From an uncultured Acidobacteriota bacterium (GTDB lineage: Bacteria > Acidobacteriota > UBA6911 > RPQK01 > JAJDTT01), in NCBI GenBank assembly GCA_951812665.1, contig CATOST010000032.1, positions 124,001 to 188,000 of the forward strand: a stretch of 64,000 bases of DNA. The letters are read 5' to 3'. This document shows, in pieces, positions 18,357-26,375 of the stretch (its first letter is position 1; the number at the start of each line of letters is the position of its first letter). The notes below the pieces were generated by a model that saw nothing but the letters and a program-made list of their open reading frames with translations, made no database searches and was not told the DNA's origin. The position numbers were made by a program, and so were the translations under genes.

Positions 18357-19250
18357 ATGTCCGGGTCCGTCGCCTATGAGATCACGCACGTTTCCCGGTA
18401 CCGATACGCATTCCCGGCACGGGAATGCGTCATGTTGCTCTGCCTGAAGCCACGGAGCGACGGTGGACAGCGGCTCCTTGACTTCGAGATCGGAGCGCGG
18501 CCAGCTGCTTCCTTGACCGGTGAAACGGACGGTTTCGGCAACGCCCGGCATGTTCTCTATCTTCACCGGCCGCACGATTGCCTGGACATAACCGCACGGT
18601 CGACCGTCGAACCTGCGCCACCGGTTCCCCTTCCCGGAAATCTCGGCGCCGATTCCTGGCGGGAGATTCTCTCCTGGAGTGAATCTTTCGATCTTTGGGA
18701 CTTCACTCGTCCCAGCGCTTTGGCCCGGCCGTCGCCTCGGTTGGACAACTTCGTGGTCAGAAACGGCATCGAGCGGGGAGACGATCCCCTGGAAGGCCTG
18801 TCACAGCTATGCTACAGCATTTTCCGCAGCTTCGACTATGTCCCGGGCAGCACTTCCGTTGCGTCTCCCGTGGAGCACATCCTCGAATCGGGCCGTGGTG
18901 TGTGCCAGGACTATGCCCATGTCATGATCGCCATCGCCCGTTCCTGGGGCATTCCGTCGCGGTATGTCTCCGGGTACCTGAACGTGACCGGCCAGCCTGG
19001 CGAGCAGGCGGTGGGGAACGCCACCCACGCCTGGGTCGAATGCCTGTTGCCGGGTCTCGGATGGATCGGCTTCGATCCCACCAACGAGAGTCTGGTCGAT
19101 CGGCGCCACGTGCGAATCGCCGTGGGCCGGGACTATCAGGACGTCTCGCCGACCCAAGGTGTTCGCCAAGGAGGGGGAGTGACCAGGCTGGGGGTGGATG
19201 TCAAGATGCGCCAGAATAGTGCCGGGCCAGCTGATCCGCCGGAAACTTGA
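18357..19250 (+). CDS. Transglutaminase-like cysteine protease (bacterial transglutaminase-like N-terminal region)
   Basis: A 297-residue protein. An N-terminal beta-region (about 5-80, starting YEITHVSRYRY) precedes a transglutaminase core with a visible triad: Cys183 in GVCQDYAHV, His224 in NATHAWVE and Asp240 in GFDPTNES. In this gene context such proteins are predicted peptidases or amidases that process or cleave the ligase product. ATG 18357 lies four bases after the alpha-E stop, so the two are coupled. No signal peptide is seen, so the product is probably cytoplasmic. Confidence 0.87.
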   Translation: MSGSVAYEITHVSRYRYAFPARECVMLLCLKPRSDGGQRLLDFEIGARPAASLTGETDGFGNARHVLYLHRPHDCLDITARSTVEPAPPVPLPGNLGADSWREILSWSESFDLWDFTRPSALARPSPRLDNFVVRNGIERGDDPLEGLSQLCYSIFRSFDYVPGSTSVASPVEHILESGRGVCQDYAHVMIAIARSWGIPSRYVSGYLNVTGQPGEQAVGNATHAWVECLLPGLGWIGFDPTNESLVDRRHVRIAVGRDYQDVSPTQGVRQGGGVTRLGVDVKMRQNSAGPADPPET

Positions 19251-19331
19251 GTATCGGAAAATAGCCGGCCGGCAATCGAAGTCACCTGTCGTAGATCCAC
19301 CGGTCGGAAGATCGACCTTCCCGACCCCACC

Positions 19332-19577
19332 ATGGCACCCACAATCCGAGTCCGGCTGGACCTCAAGATTCCCATGCGGGACGGTGTGGAACTCCATGCC
19401 GCTCTCTACCACCCCGCCAAGGGCACGCGATTCCCCGTCTTGCTGATTCGGTCCCCGTACGGGACCGAGTTTCCGCGTTATGTGAGTTGGATGGAACGCT
19501 TCGTGGAACGAGGCTACGCGGTCCTGATGCAGGATTGTCGCGGACGTTACCAGTCGGAGGGAGTCTTCGAGCCCTAG
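19332..19577 (+). pseudogene. 5' remnant of a CocE/NonD (S15) hydrolase gene, broken by mobile elements
   Basis: Eighty-one codons (ATG 19332) match the start of CocE-type acyl hydrolases: IPMRDGVELHAALYHP, FPVLLIRSPYGTEF and ERGYAVLMQDCRGRYQSEG. Intact members run to about 550-600 residues, with the catalytic Ser, Asp and His further on. Here the frame runs into the palindromic element at 19574 and stops at a TAG formed by the element's end (CCCTAG). The C-terminal domain of such a protein reappears at about 19950. The enzyme cannot be active. Confidence 0.8.
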
Positions 19578-19821
19578 CCCGCATTTCTCACCAGGCCGCT
19601 TTTTGTATGATGAAAAAGGCCTTACCGATGGGCATTTGGGAAATTATTGACAAACTTTGCCAGAAACAGACTGCGCTGGGCGCGCGCTCGCGGGTCTTTT
19701 CGCCCCCAGCGCGCACATGCTTCCGCAAACGTAGTCACCACTACGCTTGCGGTCGCGAGCACGCGCTGGAGACGAAAATCCTCCGCGATCGTCACGCCCC
19801 CTGGTGAGAAATGCGGGCTAG
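19574..19821. mobile_element. MITE-like palindromic element, family A (248 bp)
   Basis: It is bounded by a perfect 22-bp terminal inverted repeat (19574-19595 and 19800-19821), each end finishing in CTAG. Internal secondary hairpins include one around 19722-19755 with a short spacer between its arms. It has no transposase gene. It interrupts the CocE gene. Four-base YTAR-type targets such as CTAG are typical of the IS5 group, so it may be a non-autonomous IS5-type derivative; that is inference. Confidence 0.75.
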
Positions 19822-19936
19822 GAGTCTGCGCCGTAGAAATGATCGTAGCGAGAAAGTGGGGAATCGAGGCCAGATATTCTCGATTTGGAGGTGCATAGTT
19901 GTTCTATTCGCCGAGAAATCGAGGAAATATGGACCG
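19818..19936 (+). mobile_element. MITE-like palindromic element, family B, truncated copy
   Basis: From the shared CTAG (19818-19821) the sequence follows the complete copy at 43244-43409 for about 115 bases with only a few mismatches, ending near GGACCGAT at 19936. The right arm is missing and the sequence switches directly to CocE-like coding sequence. It abuts element A at a single common CTAG, as if one had inserted into the end of the other. Confidence 0.75.
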
Positions 19937-20298
19937 ATCCTATGTTCATCGAGAATACGGGACCCAGGGACCGGAGGCCGGTCGAGCTACGGGACGACGT
20001 ATTGGTGTTCAGCTCCGATCCCCTGGAACCAGATCCGGAGGTCACCGGACCCATAGGTTTGACCCTCCACGCGGCTTCCAGTGCCCCGGACACGGACTTC
20101 ACGGCGACCCTTGTCGACGTCCATCCCGGCGGAAAGGCTATCTGCATCAGCGAGGGCATCGTGCGAATCCGTTCCGATGCCGGAGGCCGGGACGGATCCT
20201 TGCTGTTGGACGAATACGATTCGACCATCCTGATGCCGACCGGTACCCGGTCCCATCCGGGCAGTCATGGAAACATGGTCATGGAGTTGCCAGTCTGA
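19937..20298 (+). pseudogene. Chimeric remnant: CocE hydrolase C-terminal domain joined to the last codons of hyuA
   Basis: In one open frame, the first part (about 19960-20180) reads as the jelly-roll C-terminal domain of CocE hydrolases: ELRDDVLVFSSDPLEPD, TGPIGLTLHAASSAPDTDF and TATLVDVHPGGKAI. From about 20185 the sequence changes to LLLDEYDSTILMPTG and SHGNMVMELPV, which resembles the usual end of hydantoinase/oxoprolinase subunit A (EExDSTxxVPPGW then GNLVLE). An intact hyuB follows three bases later. The simplest reading is two deletions: the middle of the CocE gene, and the CocE end plus almost all of hyuA. The apparent start at 19885 lies in the mobile element and is not a real start. 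Confidence 0.7.
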
Positions 20299-20301
20299 GA
20301 A

Positions 20302-22029
20302 ATGCGCTCAAAGATCGACCCCATCACTCGTGAAATCGTTCAGAATGCGCTCTCCTCGGGTGCGGACGAGATGGCGCTGGCCCTTTACCGTACCGCCTAC
20401 TCCACCATCGTCAGGGACTGCCTGGATTACTCCACCTCCCTGTGCAACGCACGCGGGCAGATGATCGCCCAAGGCGTCACCATACCGCTGCACCTGGGTT
20501 CGGTGCCGCACGCCATGGAAACCCTGCTGGAGAAGTACGGCCGGAAGATGGAGCCGGGGGACGTCTTCATCATGAACGATCCCTTCGGCGGGGGGATGCA
20601 CATACCTGACATCTACGTGGTGAAACCTGTTTTCTGGGAAGGAGCCATCGTCGGCTTCGCCGTGACGACGGCCCACCATCTGGACCTGGGGGGGAGATTG
20701 CCGGGGAGCTCGGCCTGCGACAACACGGAGATATTCCAGGAGGGGCTGCGCATCCCCTGGCTCAAGCTCCATCACCGGGGGGAACCGGACGAAGCGATCT
20801 TCGCCCTGCTGCGCACCAACGTCCGGGTGCCCGAGAAGACCGTGGGGGATCTCCGGGCGCAGGTCGCCGCCTGCAATATCGGAGAGCAGGCAGTGAGGCG
20901 ACTCATCGTTCGCTATGGCGCCGAGACCCTCTCTGCCTGCGGCGACGATCTCATCGACTACACGGAAGAACTCATGCGCGCCGAGATCGCGTCCTGGCCC
21001 GACGGGACCAGCACCTTCGTGGACTACATGGACAGCGACGGCGTCGGCGGGCCCCGAGTTCGTTTCCAGGTCACCGTCACCATAGAGAACGACACCTTCA
21101 CCGCTGATTTCAGCGGAACCGACCCTCAGGTCCGGGGCGCTCTCAATTCGACTCGCTCTTTCACCTGCGGGGCAGTGGCCGTGTGTGTGCGCTGCGCCAT
21201 GAGCGGGGATGTGCCCAACACGGCCGGGATGTTCCGTCCTCTGAACATCATCACCGAACCCGGCACCGTCGCGGAAGTCGTGATGCCGGGAGCCTCTTCA
21301 ATGCGGGGGGTGACCGGATTTCGCATGGTGGACACGATCTTCGGAGCCATGGCCGGTCTCCTTCCCGATCGCATCCTGGCCGCCGGAGAGGGCGGAAACA
21401 CCCTGGTCGTTTTCGGTGGCCGGCACCAGGACCGGTCTCCCTACATCTACTACGAGTCGCTCACCGGCACCTGGGGAGGCCGGCCGGGAATGGATGGCAA
21501 CGACGGTCTCTGCAATCCCATCGTCGTGGCCAGCAACATCCCGGTGGAGCAGGCGGAAGCCGAATACCCGGTGCGAATTCGGCGTTACGGCTTGGTGGGC
21601 GATACCGGTGGACCTGGAAAATACAGAGGAGGATTGGCTGTGGAACGGGAGTGGGAACTGCTGGAGGGCGAGACCCATCTCGCGATACGTTCCGACCGCC
21701 GTGATCATCTGCCCTACGGCTTGTACTCCGGGAAACCGGGAAAAGGTTCGATCAACGTCATGTACCGGAAGGACGGCAGCCAAGAAGTGCTCCCCGTCAT
21801 GATCTCGACGACGATGAGAGCGGGCGAAGTCCTTTACCATCGGCAGGCTGGGGGCGGAGGATGGGGAGACCCGTTGGAGCGATCTCCCGAATCCGTGCTG
21901 CAGGACGTGAAGAACGAAAAGGTTTCGCTCCGGTCGGCCCGGGAAGACTACGCCGTCACTTTGGATTTGGAGGACTGCCGGACCGGCGAGAGGGCTGAGG
22001 GCCGAAACCGGCAGCGACGAATGAAGTGA
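20302..22029 (+). CDS. Hydantoinase/oxoprolinase family protein, subunit B (HyuB-like)
   Basis: A 575-residue full-length HyuB-type protein: DPITREIVQNAL, STIVRDCLDYSTSLCNARGQMIAQG, GDVFIMNDPFGGGMHIPDI, AVTTAHHLDLGG and the Gly-rich C-terminal RAGEVLYHRQAGGGGWGDP. HyuB normally works with HyuA in ATP-dependent opening of hydantoin or 5-oxoproline rings, or as the B subunit of acetone/acetophenone carboxylase-like enzymes. Here hyuA survives only as a stub directly upstream (about 20185-20298), so the subunit may be orphaned unless another HyuA is encoded elsewhere. ATG 20302 has no clear ribosome binding site, consistent with loss of translational coupling. Confidence 0.85.
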   Translation: MRSKIDPITREIVQNALSSGADEMALALYRTAYSTIVRDCLDYSTSLCNARGQMIAQGVTIPLHLGSVPHAMETLLEKYGRKMEPGDVFIMNDPFGGGMHIPDIYVVKPVFWEGAIVGFAVTTAHHLDLGGRLPGSSACDNTEIFQEGLRIPWLKLHHRGEPDEAIFALLRTNVRVPEKTVGDLRAQVAACNIGEQAVRRLIVRYGAETLSACGDDLIDYTEELMRAEIASWPDGTSTFVDYMDSDGVGGPRVRFQVTVTIENDTFTADFSGTDPQVRGALNSTRSFTCGAVAVCVRCAMSGDVPNTAGMFRPLNIITEPGTVAEVVMPGASSMRGVTGFRMVDTIFGAMAGLLPDRILAAGEGGNTLVVFGGRHQDRSPYIYYESLTGTWGGRPGMDGNDGLCNPIVVASNIPVEQAEAEYPVRIRRYGLVGDTGGPGKYRGGLAVEREWELLEGETHLAIRSDRRDHLPYGLYSGKPGKGSINVMYRKDGSQEVLPVMISTTMRAGEVLYHRQAGGGGWGDPLERSPESVLQDVKNEKVSLRSAREDYAVTLDLEDCRTGERAEGRNRQRRMK

Positions 22030-22359
22030 AAGGGGAGCTGCCGATCCGGTGCTGGGGTGGCCTCATCCCGCCGGGTCAATGTCGCTGCAGGGGGAGGAAG
22101 AGAAGGACTGGTTCCGGTATTGTTACACGGGAGTTCCCTACCGGGCGGAGGTCCGGCGAGTTTGTTCACCGGCTGGTGCCAAATGCTGAAGGGCGCGCAA
22201 GTGACCATGAAGATTCACGATGACGGAGTTTTCCAAGTTGCTGGTGGTCTGGCGGAGAAACCGCGGCGGCGGCGCGCCGATTGCCTGTCGGCAGACGGCT
22301 CGGCTTCGAAGCCTCGTAGTGGAGACGACCCGGACGGCGGCCAAACCTTCGGCACTTTT
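22030..22359. other. Region of about 330 bp upstream of the porin gene, no supported gene
   Basis: The porin reading frame stays open through most of this stretch, but the deduced sequence is Arg- and Gly-rich without family character, and the signal peptide starts only at 22360. It is probably a leader or promoter region. No clear promoter was identified. Confidence 0.4.
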
Positions 22360-23721
22360 ATGAAGCTCCCGGTTTCTTCGTTTCCGGTGAAGCGGGCAAT
22401 GCTGGCCGGCGCCGTCTGGCTGCTGTCGTCGACGGCCGTTCTCAGCAGTGACGACGAGGAGAAAAAAACCGCCGAGAAGCCTCCGGTCACGGCCGATCGA
22501 GCCTTGGGGAGTGACCTGCCAAGCTGGGCCTCCCTTGCCGGCGAGTTCCGGGTCCGCTACGAAGGCCGACGGGCATTGGGCTACCGGCAAGGAAACGACG
22601 ACGGATACGGTCTGATCCGGACCCGCCTGGATCTGGGGATCACACCCGCCTCTTGGCTGAAGTTCGGGTTTCAGGGACAGGATGCCAATGCTCCGGGCAT
22701 TCGTGACGTGCCGAACATCGGAGTCTTCCGTGACGGGTTCGACTTGCGGCAGGCCTACGCCCAGATTGGGAGTGAGAGATCGCCGGTCATGTTGACCGTG
22801 GGCCGCCAGGTCCTGGCCTATGGAGATCAGCGTCTCGTTGGCGCGTTGAATTGGACGAACACCTCCAGAGCCTTCGACGCGGTGAAGCTCCAGTTCCGCG
22901 GCGAAGGGGCCCGGGTCGACGTCTTCTCGGCGCAAGTGGTGCAGAACGACCCCGCCGTGCGAATCAACCGGTCGATGGAAGGAAACAACTTGCATGGCGT
23001 GTATGGCGCCATCGAAAACGTGCTCCCTGGTTCCACTCTGGAACCTTACCTTCTACTGCGGTCGACCCGGTCCGTCGTCAACGAGTTGAACCAAAGAGGG
23101 GACCTCAACCGCTACACCATGGGCCTGAGAGCCTGGGCCAAGGGTTTGGGGCCCTGGGACTACAACCTGGCCCTGGTCCGGCAGTGGGGCGACATAGCCG
23201 ACGCCGTGATCGACGCCTGGGGCTACTACGCGGAATTGGGCTATTCCATCGACGCCGAATCAAGCCCGAGACTCTATGTTCACTACAACTTTGGCTCGGG
23301 TGACGAGGACGGCAGCGACGGCCGGGTGGGCGGCTTTGACAACCTGTATCCCACCGCCCACTTCCTGTACGGCTACAACGACCTTGTGGGCTGGCGCAAT
23401 CTGAGAAATATCCGGCTCGGAGCCGAGTTCAAGCCCCATCCGAAGTTCGGACTGCAATTCGATTTCCACTCCTTCTGGCTGGCCACAGGGAATGACGCCC
23501 TCTACAACGTGTCCGGGGTATTGTCCGTTGCGCCGCCGCCCGGAGGCGCCACCGACCTGAAGGTCGGGAACGAGTTGGATGCCGTGTTCACGGTGCCGGT
23601 TTCAAAGGCCGTGAGCCTTAGCGGCGGCATTGGCTACATGATCCCTGGACCTTTTCTCAAGGCCAATACGCCGGGAAACGGGAACACCTTCACCTACCTG
23701 GTCGCATCGTACAAGTTCTGA
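22360..23721 (+). CDS. Outer-membrane beta-barrel protein, alginate-export-like porin
   Basis: A 453-residue protein from ATG 22360, beginning with a Sec signal peptide (MKLPVSSFPVKRAMLAGAVW then LLSSTAVLSS). The mature part shows alternating beta-strand sequence with family pieces such as FRVRYEGRRALGYRQG, RTRLDLGITPASWLKFGFQG, LRQAYAQIG, VGRQVLAYGDQRLVGALNW and FDAVKLQF, and ends in YKF with the terminal aromatic residue expected for BAM-dependent insertion. These match the alginate_exp family, whose members move sugars or other small solutes across the outer membrane. The substrate is unknown. The gene does not overlap its neighbours. Confidence 0.8.
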   Translation: MKLPVSSFPVKRAMLAGAVWLLSSTAVLSSDDEEKKTAEKPPVTADRALGSDLPSWASLAGEFRVRYEGRRALGYRQGNDDGYGLIRTRLDLGITPASWLKFGFQGQDANAPGIRDVPNIGVFRDGFDLRQAYAQIGSERSPVMLTVGRQVLAYGDQRLVGALNWTNTSRAFDAVKLQFRGEGARVDVFSAQVVQNDPAVRINRSMEGNNLHGVYGAIENVLPGSTLEPYLLLRSTRSVVNELNQRGDLNRYTMGLRAWAKGLGPWDYNLALVRQWGDIADAVIDAWGYYAELGYSIDAESSPRLYVHYNFGSGDEDGSDGRVGGFDNLYPTAHFLYGYNDLVGWRNLRNIRLGAEFKPHPKFGLQFDFHSFWLATGNDALYNVSGVLSVAPPPGGATDLKVGNELDAVFTVPVSKAVSLSGGIGYMIPGPFLKANTPGNGNTFTYLVASYKF

Positions 23722-23792
23722 CGCCGGGGTGGATCGGCGGTCGTGGTTTCCCGGATCGCCGCGTTCCTGACCGGTTGTCTGACCGGGCGTGC

Positions 23793-23964
23793 GGGCTACC
23801 AGCCCGTGGCAAAAGTCATCACGGCATTCGACCGTCCCTGCATCCCGGCGGACGGCGTTGCGATTCGGGCACATACTCCCGGTATGCACCCGAATCGCGC
23901 CTTGTCCGGCGGGCGCAGGAACGGTCTCGGTGCTCGCGGGACTTTCACCACGGACTGCTACGCC
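23793..23964. repeat. Long imperfect palindrome, family C, between convergent genes
   Basis: Arms of about 70-80 bases pair across a short centre near 23871-23885. Pairs visible by eye include GCGATTCGGG with CCCGAATCGC, and GACCGTCCCTGC with GCAGGAACGGTC, then AAAAGTC with GACTTT further out. It lies between the porin (+) and aldolase (-) genes and overlaps the last codons of the aldolase. It could be a bidirectional terminator or a MITE. Confidence 0.65.
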
Positions 23965-24695
23965 TGAGGCCTCTCCAACAGGACGGTGACCCCCATGTCC
24001 AGGTATTTCTGGCGGGTATCGGGCGTGTAGTTTCGGAAGCAGACCTGGGTCTCGGTCTCTCGAAGCTGCTCGCAGATGTGCCGGACACAGTCGTCGACGC
24101 TCTTGAATGGGTGGTGGGGGTGGCTCTCCAGGCTGAAGGTCAGGTCCATGGGTCCGAAGGAGAGGCAGTCGACGCCCGGTTGAGCCAGTTGCCGGGCCGC
24201 GGTCACCGCTGCCACCGACTCGATCTGCATCCAGAGGACTCCCGTTTCACCCCACCAGCGCCGGTACTCCCGGTGATCGTCCTCGGGATGGAAATTCAGC
24301 CGGTGGAAGCCGCCCCAGCTGCGGACGCCCTCCGGCGCATAGTAGAAGTTGTCCACTGCTTCACGGGCAGTCTCCACGGTTTCGACCTGAGGAACCTCGA
24401 TGCCGGCCGGGCCCAGGTCCAGAATGTTCCCGATCAGGTAGGTGTGCCGCGTGTGCTTGATGCGGAACTGCACCGGCATATCCAGCTCGGCGGCCACTTT
24501 ACAGAACCGGACCAGGTTCGACTCGTTGAACGCGTCATGCTGGCTGTCCACCCACAGGAAATCATAGGAGTCGGCTTCGACGATGGAACGGAGCGTGTCC
24601 CCGTCGCTGTCGGGTGAAGCGGAAACGCCAACGATGATTTCGCCGGCACTGATGCGTTTCTTCAGAGCTGCGGCGCGGTCGCTGATTGACGGCAT
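23958..24695 (-). CDS. HpcH/HpaI aldolase family protein
   Basis: A 245-residue TIM-barrel class II aldolase-like protein. Family landmarks are SYDFLWVDSQHDAF (the usual DxEH reads DSQH here, keeping His but with Gln for Glu), PVQFRIKHT with the substrate Arg, AGIEVPQVETVETA, and the metal ligands Glu in WMQIESVAA and Asp in FGPMDLTFSL. Members cleave or form 4-hydroxy-2-oxo acids using pyruvate. The Glu-to-Gln change could alter activity. ATG 24695 has AGGAGG eight bases upstream on the minus strand. The 3' end runs into the family C palindrome. Confidence 0.8.
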   Translation of the reverse strand: MPSISDRAAALKKRISAGEIIVGVSASPDSDGDTLRSIVEADSYDFLWVDSQHDAFNESNLVRFCKVAAELDMPVQFRIKHTRHTYLIGNILDLGPAGIEVPQVETVETAREAVDNFYYAPEGVRSWGGFHRLNFHPEDDHREYRRWWGETGVLWMQIESVAAVTAARQLAQPGVDCLSFGPMDLTFSLESHPHHPFKSVDDCVRHICEQLRETETQVCFRNYTPDTRQKYLDMGVTVLLERPQA

Positions 24696-24861
24696 TGTGA
24701 TCCTCCTGTCGGGACGGTGAGCCCAGAAAAGATCAGATTATACACGGCGGAAGGGAAGGAGAAGAGAGTCGTGAAAGGTGCGCCGGGGAGCCGCGACGCG
24801 CCTCGGCGCGGGCTGATAGACTCTCGCGGATCGAATCCGCCATGGAAAGACGAGGTGAACC

Positions 24862-25743
24862 ATGCGAAGATTGCCAGTTGGTCCTCTCTACTACGAATAC
24901 AGCCGGCACAATGAGGTGCGTCTACGGATCGAGGCTGGAGAAAAGGTTCTGGTCGAGGCCGAAGATGCGTTTTCGGGGCAGGTTCGCACCAACGAGGATC
25001 GCCGCGACCGGAAGGAGATCCCCTTCGGCAACCCGCAGACCGGTCCCATTTATGTCAATGGAGCGCAGCCCGGGGATGCGCTGGCCGTCCATATCCACGA
25101 GATTCGGCCCAGCATCGGCCAATGCGCCACCCGCACCAGCGACCCCAGGCAGCTCGCCGAGTGGATCGGCTCGGACTGTCCCCACGGCACCCACGTCTGC
25201 CCCATCCGGGACGGAAAGATCTATTGGAGCGACGAGATCACGATTCCGTATCGCCCCATGCTGGGGTGCATCGGGACGGCTCCGGACACGGGAGTGCCCA
25301 CCACCGGTCCGGCCGGACCCCACGGGGGCAACATGGACATCATCGAGACCGGTCCCGGCAGCACCGTTTATCTCCCGGTCTACATTCCGGGAGCCTACCT
25401 CTATCTCGGCGACGCCCACGCCGCCATGGGACACGGCGAGCTTTCGGCCAGTGGTCTCGAAATGCCCTCGGAGACGATCATTAGCGTCGACTTGATCCGG
25501 GGAAGGAAAATTCCCGGACCCCGAATCGAGTCGGCGGCGGAGATCATGACCGTGGCCACCGGCTGTCCCATGGAACGCGCCACGGCTCAAGCCTACGCCT
25601 GGCTCATCCTCTGGATGGAGGAGGAGTATGGCTGGAATCGCTGGAAGGCGTACGACCTGCTGACGCACGTGGGACGGATCTCGGTCGGCTATTACGCCAT
25701 CGGGACGGTCGCCGCCAAGATCGCCAAGAAATATCTGGTTTGA
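24862..25743 (+). CDS. Acetamidase/formamidase family amidase
   Basis: A 293-residue FmdA/AmdA-type hydrolase. Motifs are TGPIYVNGAQPGDALAVHI, MLGCIGTAP, GPHGGNMDIIETGPGSTVYL and GDAHAAMGHGELS. The family releases ammonia from formamide, acetamide and related small amides. The start is ATG 24862, preceded by GAGGTG. It is transcribed divergently from the HpcH/HpaI gene and may, like the ammonium transporter elsewhere in the window, relate to nitrogen supply. The substrate cannot be told from sequence. Confidence 0.86.
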   Translation: MRRLPVGPLYYEYSRHNEVRLRIEAGEKVLVEAEDAFSGQVRTNEDRRDRKEIPFGNPQTGPIYVNGAQPGDALAVHIHEIRPSIGQCATRTSDPRQLAEWIGSDCPHGTHVCPIRDGKIYWSDEITIPYRPMLGCIGTAPDTGVPTTGPAGPHGGNMDIIETGPGSTVYLPVYIPGAYLYLGDAHAAMGHGELSASGLEMPSETIISVDLIRGRKIPGPRIESAAEIMTVATGCPMERATAQAYAWLILWMEEEYGWNRWKAYDLLTHVGRISVGYYAIGTVAAKIAKKYLV

Positions 25744-25813
25744 GGGGTGGCAAGGGTCGGGTCGATGCCGTGCCGGGTCCTCACTCGGACAGGCCGGGGC
25801 ATTCCGGAACCAC

Positions 25814-26314
25814 CTACATCACCGATTTCAACAGTTTCGGAGTGACGAACCAGACCAGACTCCCCTCGCCCCAACGGACACTCCCCCACCGGTCCTGCGG
25901 CAGTTTGATTCCGGCCATGGCCGCGGTGGGGAACCTCATCTGGGCTCTCCCGATGAGGCGGCCGGCCAGCGCGGCACAGGTGGGTTGGTGGCCGGCCAGC
26001 AGCAGGCACGAATCGGTATCGGAGCAGCCGCGGATGATCTCCAGCACCTGGTCCGAGGTGGTGTCGTAGAGCTCGCGCGTGGCTTCGAGGGAACATGGCC
26101 AGTCGCCCGCCTGGGCGGCCAGTTCCACCGTCCGCCAGGCCCGAACCGCAGAGGAGGAGATCACCCGGTCCGGGACTTGGCCCAACCGGGCCAGATAGCG
26201 TCCCATCCGTTTGGCGGCGGCAACGCCGCGCCGCGCCAGCGGCCGATCATGATCGATGGAATAGGGGGCGTTCCAATCCGATTTGGCGTGCCGAAAGATG
26301 AGTAGTTGTTTCAC
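25814..26314 (-). CDS. SixA-like histidine phosphatase family protein
   Basis: A 166-residue protein opening with LLIFRHAKSDW, the RHG-type catalytic motif of SixA-like phosphatases. It continues with HDRPLARRGVAAAKRMGRYL and a later LLLAGHQPTCAALAG that supplies the second catalytic His. SixA removes phosphate from phosphohistidine. In polyphosphate neighbourhoods, such proteins commonly lie next to CHAD genes. Here the divergent CHAD gene starts 61 bases away. The start is ATG 26314. Confidence 0.85.
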   Translation of the reverse strand: MKQLLIFRHAKSDWNAPYSIDHDRPLARRGVAAAKRMGRYLARLGQVPDRVISSSAVRAWRTVELAAQAGDWPCSLEATRELYDTTSDQVLEIIRGCSDTDSCLLLAGHQPTCAALAGRLIGRAQMRFPTAAMAGIKLPQDRWGSVRWGEGSLVWFVTPKLLKSVM

Positions 26315-26375
26315 GGCCCGCTGAATCCTGCCATCATCCCAGTTACAGTCAGTCTACTACGCACGAGCCTCAAGC

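Noticed and set aside
19885..19936. Apparent start of the CocE/HyuA chimeric frame
   Set aside because: This part is inside the family B mobile element; the coding similarity starts later.
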